Translations under genes and position numbers: made by a program
NCBI GenBank assembly: GCA_017537965.1
Contig: JAFYJV010000020.1
Location: forward strand, 1 to 64,000
Length of the DNA stretch: 64,000 bases
Origin: Bacteroidales bacterium
Lineage (GTDB): Bacteria > Bacteroidota > Bacteroidia > Bacteroidales > F082
Direction: 5' to 3'
Shown here: positions 53,835 to 61,061 of the stretch, one piece after another
Numbering within the stretch: position 1 is the first letter of the stretch
How the letters are laid out: each line of letters starts with the position of its first letter
The notes under the pieces: model-generated
Seen by the model: the letters and a program-made list of their open reading frames with translations, nothing else
What the model was told of the DNA's origin: nothing
Database searches by the model: none

Positions 53835-55004
53835 TCAATCGATTTTTGTTGCTTCTTCTGGAATTCTTGGAAGGGCTTGACGCTGCATATACAAAGCATA
53901 TTTTTGCACCAATTTGGTGATAAATGGCGGCAACAACCTGCCGATGCGCAACTCTTTCATTGCTGAAAACTTTTCAATGGAGAACTCGCCCAACTCAAAT
54001 TGTATAGCTTTATGGAAAATTGGGAAAACTGTCACACGAGTTTCTATATCTGCAAAACTACCATCTTTCTTGCTATAATGGCATTTGTCTATTGTTTTTT
54101 CAGATCCTTTTAACAAAAATAATTCCACATTATCAAGCAACATCCCATTTCTTGGAATGCAATCACACTGGGGCCGAACATTGATGTAGTACTCATTTTT
54201 GCCTTCAACATTTTTCAAATAAACATCACCTGTAAAAATCATATTTGGAGATAATCGATTGGCATGGAGGAATCTTTGTCCTTGCATCACATCCCTAATT
54301 TCACTAGCGTTGTAGTTTAGCTCTTCATTATCCGGGATTGGTACATTTGCTAGATCCATCATTGTCATTTGGGAATGAAGATTCTCGAATAACAATTCAT
54401 CTAATTCAAATGCTGTATCAACTCCGTCTTTAGTAGATGTTTTTAAAAAGACTTTAACCCAGTCTGGATTGAGGTTGTACAAGTCCTGAAACAAATTATT
54501 TGATGCCATGCGTTTTTTGCTCTCCCATTCCTTCAGTATATACACTGGCAACGTATTTTTTGTCCATTCTTCTATTGCAGAATAAAGCTTTGGTGAATCA
54601 TCAATCTCTGATTTATGTTTTACAAAAATAAGATTGTTCTTGGTGTCACTATATACACCCCTGTTTTTTAATGAATTGATAATGGCATCTGGGCTTTCAT
54701 TTGTGAATATGAATATCGGCGCAAAACATACATTATGAAATTCTCTAATAAAATCAATGTTATCATTCAGAAGAAACTCATCCGATGCGCCTGTATTCCA
54801 TTTCCAATCAAGTAAAACAAAACTCGCAGAATGAAAACTATGGATTTCCTCGTTTGTCGGCAATACTTCATAGGACAAATAGGGAATGTGTTTCTCTTTG
54901 AAAGATAGTGCTATTTTGCCAATACTACTATTAGCAACATTAATCTCATCGTCTATAATAATACCTATCCCTGAAAACAATTGTACTATATCAGTCATTT
55001 TCAT
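53835..55004 (-). CDS. receiver-domain protein with unknown C-terminal output domain
   Basis: A 389-residue protein. The first ~130 residues have the pattern of a response-regulator receiver: acidic pair Asp18-Asp19 in IIIDDE, phospho-acceptor Asp66 in FVLLDWKW, Thr101 in PIFIFTN and Lys129 in NLIFVKHK. All five key positions are present. The rest is not a known DNA-binding output domain. It contains INVRPQCDCIPR (near residue 270), a Cys-x-Cys element, and ends in a helical region. Its start overlaps the end of the GHKL gene by 14 bases, so it is the natural phosphorylation partner of that protein. The link is inferred from gene order and residues. Start could also be the Met at 54998. Confidence 0.8.
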   Translation of the reverse strand: MKMTDIVQLFSGIGIIIDDEINVANSSIGKIALSFKEKHIPYLSYEVLPTNEEIHSFHSASFVLLDWKWNTGASDEFLLNDNIDFIREFHNVCFAPIFIFTNESPDAIINSLKNRGVYSDTKNNLIFVKHKSEIDDSPKLYSAIEEWTKNTLPVYILKEWESKKRMASNNLFQDLYNLNPDWVKVFLKTSTKDGVDTAFELDELLFENLHSQMTMMDLANVPIPDNEELNYNASEIRDVMQGQRFLHANRLSPNMIFTGDVYLKNVEGKNEYYINVRPQCDCIPRNGMLLDNVELFLLKGSEKTIDKCHYSKKDGSFADIETRVTVFPIFHKAIQFELGEFSIEKFSAMKELRIGRLLPPFITKLVQKYALYMQRQALPRIPEEATKID

Positions 55005-57258
55005 CAGAATTTACAAAGTTAATAACAAAATTAGCCCCAGACAAGATTTGTTCTGAAGGAATCTCGGCCAAAGAAATGGAATACCCCATTCTTTGGAGGA
55101 GTTGTCTTGCAATATACAATCCCAAACCTCGTCCATCTTCTTTTCCCGAATAGAAGGCTTCAAAAATGAAAGGCTTATCGTCTTCACGAATACCTGGGCC
55201 ATTATCTGAGAAGATAACTTGTTGTTTTTCGCCGTCAAGTGTTATGGTGATTTTTTTCTCAACAGTATCAGGGGTGGCTAACCAATATACGGCATTATCA
55301 AAAAGATTGATTAGCAATTGTAGTATGACAGCATCCGTGCATTTTGCGATAATGGGAGACCCGATCTTGTTTACCAAATACTCAATATGCTCTCGGTTTA
55401 AAGTGCGTTTGTAGATTTTTTCCACTTTTTCCAGCAAATCCTCAAAACGAATCGGCCTTCTTCTTTGCTTCGATGATTTGAACATCAATTGAATATCTCT
55501 CATCTGGTCTTTCACAAATGAAAACATACCCCTAATGGAATGAAGTTCGTTTTCAACCTGCTCATCGGTCAACACACCACCATCGATATCTTTTATGAGA
55601 TTATCAATTGCATCAACGCCTTTTGTTAGCATCATTGACATATCGTGTGAGGCGGTTTCCACAGACAAGCCTACGGCTGCCAAATCTTCAGTGTTGTCAA
55701 GTCTGTTTTGGTAAAACTTCTTTTCAATTTGATACGATCTGTATAAATCGTTGTAAACAGCCAAAGCTTTGGTGTTTCCTCCGATACTATCTTTAAGTTG
55801 TGTGAATTGATTATCCACAACTCTCAATTTGTCAATTTGTTGCTCCTTTTGCTGCTTTACCCTTTCCTGATATTGCCTATAGGCATGTTGACGGATGAAC
55901 AATAGAAAAGAGTGTAATAGCACAATGAAATCTCTTGTGGCGTTCCCTTCCTCAATCAATCCCTCGCGGTTTGTTTTGTCTTTCAGTCTCGGATTCCCTT
56001 GTTTGGAAATATCAACAAACCCAACCACTTGGTCATTGCTGAGATAGTCGCCGGCACGTCCAACGCCTCTCTTTTTGTCAATTTCAAGCCAATCGTTGTC
56101 AGGGTCTCCGTATGGTGCAACCCGAATATGGTCTCTATACAAATATATCCTGTGTTCTTTTATTGTTTCTTTGTCTTTTTTATCTAAATAGTATGCGCCG
56201 CTTTCTCTATCAGCCGCAAAATCAAAAACGAAAAAATTAAACTTGAAATCTCCACATGTTGTGCTCCTAATTTCTGTTTCACCAAATAGATTCTTCTCTG
56301 CAAAACGTTCTTTGAAAACGGTTAACCCTGAAATTTGACTGTCTTTAAGCGATAGAGCATAAGGGACGTTGTTTATTTTGTAAGTAAAACGCCCTTCTTT
56401 TTCTGAATATAAGCCATTCGTTATTTTAAGAACCGCAGAATTTTCTAATAAAGATGACAATTCTTTTATGGTCTCATCAGAATACAACAATCTGTTGTCG
56501 TTGCATTCAAAACCAATTTCGAAAAGATCTTCTTTTTTCTTTTCGGAGAATATTTTCTCGAAGATAGATTCAAGCTTTTGAGATTCGGCATTTACTTTTT
56601 TAATCTTGTCAAAAGACCATTCTCCTTTCAGGTTGGAAATCTCAATAATAGTTCCATGATCGTTACCTTGCTCAAACACAGTATTATTGACAACCACTTT
56701 TCTATCTACTAACAGAAACGGTGTTTGCTCTGAAACAGGAATGTTGATATCGTCAATGAACAACTGTTTGTCTTTGCCATCTTCAGTTAGAAAATCATCA
56801 TCATACTGAGACAGTTTATAATCAATGACATATTCAACGTTTTCATCTTCGGGTCTTGTCGTAATCTTTATGTCTCTACCCAATTTAAGAATGGCAAATC
56901 GGCCTATGCCCTTTTCACCCTGAATGATACGGTGCTTCTTTGGAGTAGTCTTTACTTCTTCGTTTTCTCTTGTTTTTTTATTTGGCGTGGCGGGATTCAT
57001 CCAACTATCTTCAATGACTTGCAAAGTCATACCACAGCCATTGTCTTCAACTATAATCTTTGAATCTTTGGTTTTGAGGATTTCTTTTTTCTTCTCGTCA
57101 TAGCCAAAGTTGACAAAATTAACCTTGACCCAATCTGCATCGGCATCGTATGAATTTTTGATAAGTTCTGCCAATGCGATTTGCTCATTTTTTATGAGCT
57201 GTTCTCCAAGCATAGTAAGCAAACGTGCGTATGGCCTTATTTTCAACGTCTTATCCAT
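54991..57258 (-). CDS. dual-GHKL ATPase: MORC/HSP90-like N-terminus and histidine-kinase-like C-terminus
   Basis: A 755-residue soluble protein with two separate GHKL modules. The N-terminal one (about 1-230) has N box ELIKNSYDADAD (Asn35), G1 VEDNGCGM (Asp72) and GEKGIGRFA, as in MORC/HSP90/MutL ATPases. A middle region (about 230-470) and a coiled coil (about 465-530) follow. The C-terminal module has a histidine-kinase H-box-like SHDMSMML (His near 538), N box LLINLFDNAVYWL (near 654), G1 FSDNGPGI (near 684) and GRGLGLYIARQLL (near 711). The next gene encodes a receiver domain, so phosphotransfer is plausible. MORC-like ATPases are known in bacterial restriction operons; the fusion to a kinase core is the unusual part. 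Confidence 0.88.
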   Translation of the reverse strand: MDKTLKIRPYARLLTMLGEQLIKNEQIALAELIKNSYDADADWVKVNFVNFGYDEKKKEILKTKDSKIIVEDNGCGMTLQVIEDSWMNPATPNKKTRENEEVKTTPKKHRIIQGEKGIGRFAILKLGRDIKITTRPEDENVEYVIDYKLSQYDDDFLTEDGKDKQLFIDDINIPVSEQTPFLLVDRKVVVNNTVFEQGNDHGTIIEISNLKGEWSFDKIKKVNAESQKLESIFEKIFSEKKKEDLFEIGFECNDNRLLYSDETIKELSSLLENSAVLKITNGLYSEKEGRFTYKINNVPYALSLKDSQISGLTVFKERFAEKNLFGETEIRSTTCGDFKFNFFVFDFAADRESGAYYLDKKDKETIKEHRIYLYRDHIRVAPYGDPDNDWLEIDKKRGVGRAGDYLSNDQVVGFVDISKQGNPRLKDKTNREGLIEEGNATRDFIVLLHSFLLFIRQHAYRQYQERVKQQKEQQIDKLRVVDNQFTQLKDSIGGNTKALAVYNDLYRSYQIEKKFYQNRLDNTEDLAAVGLSVETASHDMSMMLTKGVDAIDNLIKDIDGGVLTDEQVENELHSIRGMFSFVKDQMRDIQLMFKSSKQRRRPIRFEDLLEKVEKIYKRTLNREHIEYLVNKIGSPIIAKCTDAVILQLLINLFDNAVYWLATPDTVEKKITITLDGEKQQVIFSDNGPGIREDDKPFIFEAFYSGKEDGRGLGLYIARQLLQRMGYSISLAEIPSEQILSGANFVINFVNSDEND

Positions 57259-57264
57259 ATCAAC

Positions 57265-58527
57265 TTACTTTTTCATTATTATCACATACTCATTCGGATA
57301 CACCTTTTTGCAATTCGGATTGTCCTGTTTTGTGAACCTACCTGTATTTTTATCCCTAAGAGTAGGCATTAATTTGTGAGGAATGCTTCGTTTGATTACT
57401 TTTACCTTACACAGTCCCGCATTGCGCAAAAACTCAAAGAAAACCTCAGCAGACTTTATCTGAACGTCTTTTATCTTTGTATTGCCAATCACAATGCAGG
57501 CATAGCCGTTGGGGGCAAGTACTCTTTTCATCTCTTGGGCCACCTTCTGCATGTCATTAAAATATTGGGCAACGTCACGAGCAATATGTTTGCTTTTTCC
57601 CGATAAATCATTGACAATCTTTTGGGCTTGTTTACTATCTGAAACTATTAGTGAATCATTTCCAGAATAGGAAGAACCAATGAACTTCTTGCGAAACTCA
57701 TGAATGTCAGAAATATACTCCATCCAATAGGCTGTTAACTGATGGATGTCAGCATATTCATAAGATGTCACATACGGCGGTGAAGTAATAATTGCATTTA
57801 TGCTTCCCGTCGGGATTGATGTATGGCGAGCATCCTCCAATAGGATTTCACATGTGGTATCCAAGTATCCTTTCTGACACAATTCTTCATAGAACTTTCT
57901 GTTCCATTCCATCATTCTCTTACAATGACGACAGAATTCCTTAAATGGGTCTTCAAGTTTCTTACCCATGTCCCTTTGAGGCTTTGTGCCGGATTGCAAC
58001 CACCATGAACAATTCTTTAAGATATGAGAGATACAAACATAGAAGAAATCCTTTATGTCATCACGAATAACCGAATGGTAAATCTTATCATACAGAAAAG
58101 CAATCTTTGCTTTTTGTGATGGAGTGAACCAATAGTCTATTCTTTCGTGCTTTTTTATATCCGCATAATCGGCTTCATTGTATTCATCAAACAACGCTAC
58201 GAGATTATTGTATGCTGATTGGAGAGCATCAAGCGTCAAAGGTGTCGTCTTTACCTTGGTTATTAGCTGAGCCACAGGATTGATATCCGTCCCAACAGAA
58301 GCAATACCATGAACTTTTGCTTCAACCAAGGTCGTTCCACACCCAGCAAACAAATCTGCTATTCGAATACTATCTTGTGCATAGTCTTCAATAATCTTTC
58401 TGACGACATCAGGAAGAAACTTCGCCGGATAACGATGGTAGCCATGGGTCCATTGTTCCGTAGAACGAACATTTTCAAATGCCCATTCCCGATTTTCTGG
58501 TATGTTGTCAAAACTTATATAGCGCAT
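57265..58527 (-). CDS. amino DNA methyltransferase (TSPPY type, probably N4-cytosine)
   Basis: A 420-residue SAM-dependent DNA methyltransferase. Motif I is ADLFAGCGTTLVEA (near residue 62), and the catalytic motif IV is TSPPY (near 249). TSPPY is most often seen in N4-cytosine enzymes but some N6-adenine enzymes share it. The N-terminal YPAKFLPDVVRKII segment is typical of this subgroup, and the end (RDKNTGRFTKQDNPNC, YVIIMKK) is normal. It is the first gene of the operon, 6 bases before the GHKL gene. Known LlaJI systems have only C5 enzymes, so this is an addition. Whether it protects the same site or marks another is open. Confidence 0.9.
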   Translation of the reverse strand: MRYISFDNIPENREWAFENVRSTEQWTHGYHRYPAKFLPDVVRKIIEDYAQDSIRIADLFAGCGTTLVEAKVHGIASVGTDINPVAQLITKVKTTPLTLDALQSAYNNLVALFDEYNEADYADIKKHERIDYWFTPSQKAKIAFLYDKIYHSVIRDDIKDFFYVCISHILKNCSWWLQSGTKPQRDMGKKLEDPFKEFCRHCKRMMEWNRKFYEELCQKGYLDTTCEILLEDARHTSIPTGSINAIITSPPYVTSYEYADIHQLTAYWMEYISDIHEFRKKFIGSSYSGNDSLIVSDSKQAQKIVNDLSGKSKHIARDVAQYFNDMQKVAQEMKRVLAPNGYACIVIGNTKIKDVQIKSAEVFFEFLRNAGLCKVKVIKRSIPHKLMPTLRDKNTGRFTKQDNPNCKKVYPNEYVIIMKK

Positions 58528-58597
58528 AATGATAAATTGTCTTTCATATACTCTTTCTTACCATCCAAATAATCATGTATAATACCCCAATTATTTG

Positions 58598-58605
58598 CAA
58601 AAGTA
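58598..58605 (-). promoter_or_regulatory. -7 promoter element of the restriction operon
   Basis: The minus strand reads TACTTTTG, 71 bases upstream of the first start codon (58527), within a very AT-rich spacer (58528-58711). It is the only TAnnTTTG I find before the operon. Confidence 0.5.
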
Positions 58606-58711
58606 AATATTTCTTTGAAATATTTACTTATTTACTGAATTATTTTTTTAATATTAATTATACTATTTTATTAAAAATGTTATTTAAAAATATAGTTTGT
58701 TAAAAAATATA

Positions 58712-59515
58712 CTAACAGCTTACAATTCCATTTAACTGCAAATGCAAAACCGATAAAATCTCACTTAAAATAGAGCTGAGTATATCGTGATTGTCTTGAT
58801 ATTGTCTATCAGACCTATAAACAGTTCCTATCTTTTTTGTCAACGATTCCATCTTCTCGGCAATCTGAATAATGAGCTTGCCCAAATCATCGGCTTCGGC
58901 CATTTCTGAAATCTTGATTTCAACTTTGTCAACAAACGTAGCGGGACGGAGGCTCTTGGATTCGTCTAAGATGTAACTCTCTACTTTCTTACCTGAGGCT
59001 TCTTCCAGAATGTCAATAATAGATATTTGCGAATTGGCCTTGAGTGCGCTGATCAGCGAATATAGATCGGCTGGTTTGGTGTCTTGGACAATATCCACAA
59101 AATCACTGTAGAGGTCGCTGAAAACAGTGTGGTATTTCAGTTGTTCGCGAGTGATGCCATGTGTTTTCACGGTGCCATCAGGATTGTAGTCTTTCTCATC
59201 ATCACTACCGTACTCATTAATATAATCAAGGCGTTTAGAGAGCGCATAATACTCCCAACTACCCGAATACTCATCAAAGTACTCATTGATGATGTTCGCC
59301 CATTCTTCCAATCGTCCAAACACACCATGAAGCCATTTCTCCCAAAGAACGGTCTCATAAAAACTCTGCATCTTGAATACCGCCAACTCGCCTGTCGCAT
59401 CACTGAATGTTCGAGGAATACTCATTGATCGCAAAAGTGAGAGTTTCATGATAATACGATTGAATACTTTCGCAAGGGGCAAATCGCTCTCTATGGGTTT
59501 CAGATAATCTTTCAT
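58712..59515 (-). CDS. uncharacterised protein upstream of the restriction operon
   Basis: A 267-residue acidic, mostly helical protein I do not recognise. It has no signal peptide and no membrane segment. Patterns include a Trp/Tyr-rich middle (YETVLWEKWLHGVFGRLEEWA, SWEYYALSKRLDYI) and a helical C-terminus (ELGKLII-like segment DDLGKLIIQIAEKMESLTKK). The gene shares strand and AT-rich composition with the restriction operon but is separated from it by 184 bases. It could be a further member of the defence island or an independent cargo gene. Function unknown. Confidence 0.75.
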   Translation of the reverse strand: MKDYLKPIESDLPLAKVFNRIIMKLSLLRSMSIPRTFSDATGELAVFKMQSFYETVLWEKWLHGVFGRLEEWANIINEYFDEYSGSWEYYALSKRLDYINEYGSDDEKDYNPDGTVKTHGITREQLKYHTVFSDLYSDFVDIVQDTKPADLYSLISALKANSQISIIDILEEASGKKVESYILDESKSLRPATFVDKVEIKISEMAEADDLGKLIIQIAEKMESLTKKIGTVYRSDRQYQDNHDILSSILSEILSVLHLQLNGIVSC

Positions 59516-59661
59516 GTTGTCAAAACTGATAGTTACATAAATAAGTAGCTAAAAAGGCAAAATGTTTCATTTCTGAATAAAAAATAATCGTACAACAATA
59601 ATAAAAAACTATAATAATTAGTATTGTTTTTATTTTTAATACATATTTAGAGAAACTTTAG

Positions 59662-59669
59662 TATCTTTG
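59662..59669 (+). promoter_or_regulatory. -7 promoter element for the small gene at 59691
   Basis: TATCTTTG matches TAnnTTTG, 21 bases before the ATG. A TTG start at 59667 would fall inside this element and is therefore unlikely. Confidence 0.6.
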
Positions 59670-59690
59670 CAGAAAAACACCACCTTGAAC

Positions 59691-60098
59691 ATGGACATTC
59701 CTACTGGAACAAAAAAAGAAGATTTCAAAATACGGGAAGAGATTATCACATCCTTTTACGTAGAGTGGGGGCGTAATAATCCAGAGCACCGAGTGTTTAA
59801 CAACTGTTTGAACGATTATATCTATGTGGCTTACTCGTCGCTCAATGAAACACGACGCCACGCAGCAAAGAGATTTCAATCGACGATGGCTGTGTTGCAA
59901 CTCGACACAATATTACGAACTGCAAAACGTGTCGGCAAGCCTCTTCCCATTAAACCTGGTTCTAAAAACCAAAAGAACTTCTCAAAAATGATCAGACTGG
60001 AATGTCAACTGGATGGTATCGGCAAAGTTAAACTCTTAGTGGGAATCAAAAAGAAAACCAGGGAAATGGTCCAGTACTGCATCACAGCACTTGAATAG
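59691..60098 (+). CDS. conserved small Bacteroidota protein of unknown function
   Basis: A 135-residue basic cytoplasmic protein. It resembles, from memory, a family of short proteins common in Bacteroides that begin IPIGTKKEDFKKRE and end KVQYCIT; no function is known to me. Visible features are TGTKKEDFKIREEIITSFY, LNETRRHAAKRFQST, and a C-terminal beta region (GIGKVKLLVGIKKKT). The ATG at 59691 is chosen because the upstream TTG lies in the promoter element. A strong hairpin follows the stop. It marks the right edge of the AT-rich island. Confidence 0.75.
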   Translation: MDIPTGTKKEDFKIREEIITSFYVEWGRNNPEHRVFNNCLNDYIYVAYSSLNETRRHAAKRFQSTMAVLQLDTILRTAKRVGKPLPIKPGSKNQKNFSKMIRLECQLDGIGKVKLLVGIKKKTREMVQYCITALE

Positions 60099-60105
60099 TA
60101 ACAAA

Positions 60106-60164
60106 AAAAACCGTTGGAGTTACTAGGGGCCTCCCGTACCGGAGCTTCCCGTCCAACGGTTTTT
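60106..60164. terminator. bidirectional hairpin terminator
   Basis: AAAAACCGTTGGA (60106-60118) pairs with TCCAACGGTTTTT (60152-60164). The 33-base interior has its own small CTCC/GGAG pairing. Runs of A on the left and T on the right allow it to end both the plus-strand gene at 59691 and the minus-strand genes at 60230. Confidence 0.75.
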
Positions 60165-60229
60165 CTGCTTGCAAAGATACAACGAAAACTTGATTTCGCA
60201 ATACTTTTGAAGAAATTTTTTTATCGTGA

Positions 60230-60724
60230 CTACAGCTTCTTCGGCCAAAACCTTCCCGTCCGCTTGCAATACACCTCATACTCTTCCCCGAAATCCATGC
60301 GAAGCCGCTTCTCTTCTGAAAGCACTTGGAACATCATAATAGCGATAAATCCCACAAATACCAGCAGTGCCGGCCATCTCCAAAGCAACACACAAACGCC
60401 AGCGAAATAGATGAAACTACCCGTCAGCATGGGGTTGCGGCTCAAGCGATAGGGACCTTCGGTCATCAGGTGTTTGGTGCGAGGCGCCACCTCGTGGCCA
60501 AAGGCGTCCATGGGGTTGCCGTCGCCCTTGCGGCGCATATAGACGATGGACCAAACGCTCAACGACAGGCCGAGCAACGCGAGCACTAGAGCAATCACCC
60601 AACGCCAGATGGGGACTGCCAACAAACAAGGCATCCCTGAAACCCACCACATCAGTGCAGGGATCAACAGCACGAATAGCAAGCCGCCAAGGGCATAGCC
60701 GAGTATTTCTTTGAGTTTTTTCAT
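60230..60724 (-). CDS. isoprenylcysteine methyltransferase-like membrane protein
   Basis: A protein of about 164 residues with about four hydrophobic segments, of the ICMT/PEMT-like family. The C-terminal signature is clear: GPYRLSRNPMLTGSFI (R-N-P-M in place of R-H-P-x), then LSEEKRLRMDFGEEYEVYCKRTGRFWP. I chose the ATG at 60724, which leaves a 13-base gap after the DUF4298 gene; another in-frame ATG at 60763 would overlap that gene by 26 bases. Substrate unknown. Related in layout to the protein at 45077. Confidence 0.85.
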   Translation of the reverse strand: MKKLKEILGYALGGLLFVLLIPALMWWVSGMPCLLAVPIWRWVIALVLALLGLSLSVWSIVYMRRKGDGNPMDAFGHEVAPRTKHLMTEGPYRLSRNPMLTGSFIYFAGVCVLLWRWPALLVFVGFIAIMMFQVLSEEKRLRMDFGEEYEVYCKRTGRFWPKKL

Positions 60725-60737
60725 CCCATGGTAGTTA

Positions 60738-61040
60738 TTATTGGTCCTCGCCAATCGTTTCATTGGCTTTTATTGTCTCTTTCAACCATCGATAATCCTC
60801 CAGCAGGTTCCAAAGCCCGTCCTCGCTCAGCACACCACGCTTAAGGTCTTTAGGCAACAGTCCAGCCTCATCAGCTTCAAAGTCAGAACGCCAGTCGGGA
60901 CCGTCGTAATAGGCTTCCAATTCCTCGATGTCAGGTGCCAGTACAGCGAAATCTTTAAGGGCGCTTTCCAATCGTTTGACAACCTCCTCACTCTTGTCGA
61001 AGAGGGCTTCCATTCGGGTGATGCGTTCGATCCGTTCCAT
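60738..61040 (-). CDS. DUF4298 family protein
   Basis: A 100-residue acidic helical protein of the DUF4298 family, function unknown. The family pattern is visible as MERIERITRMEALFDKS at the start and FEADEAGLLPKDLKRGVLSEDGLWNLL near the end. It lies 21 bases past the S46 peptidase stop and is probably co-transcribed with it and the membrane methyltransferase. Confidence 0.88.
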   Translation of the reverse strand: MERIERITRMEALFDKSEEVVKRLESALKDFAVLAPDIEELEAYYDGPDWRSDFEADEAGLLPKDLKRGVLSEDGLWNLLEDYRWLKETIKANETIGEDQ

Positions 61041-61061
61041 AGGCGAAAAAGGTGATGGCCT

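Larger units (their letters stand above)
47170..58527 (-). other. seven-gene LlaJI-type restriction operon with added two-component-like module
   Basis: Genes run 58527 to 47170 in the order amino methyltransferase, dual GHKL ATPase, receiver protein, C5 methyltransferase 2, C5 methyltransferase 1, McrB-like AAA+, LlaJI/McrC-like nuclease. Junctions are 6 bases, a 14-base overlap, 2 bases (or a 4-base overlap if a TTG start is used), two 4-base overlaps, and 8 bases. The DNA is clearly richer in A and T than the flanking genes, suggesting transfer as a unit. The last four genes match the known LlaJI arrangement of two C5 methyltransferases and two restriction subunits. Confidence 0.85.

Noticed and set aside
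46450-59515. island considered as an integrative element or prophage
   Set aside because: No integrase, relaxase, phage structural gene or flanking direct repeat is visible in the window.
59667-59690. TTG start for the small gene at 59691
   Set aside because: The TTG is the last part of a TATCTTTG promoter element; the ATG downstream is properly placed.
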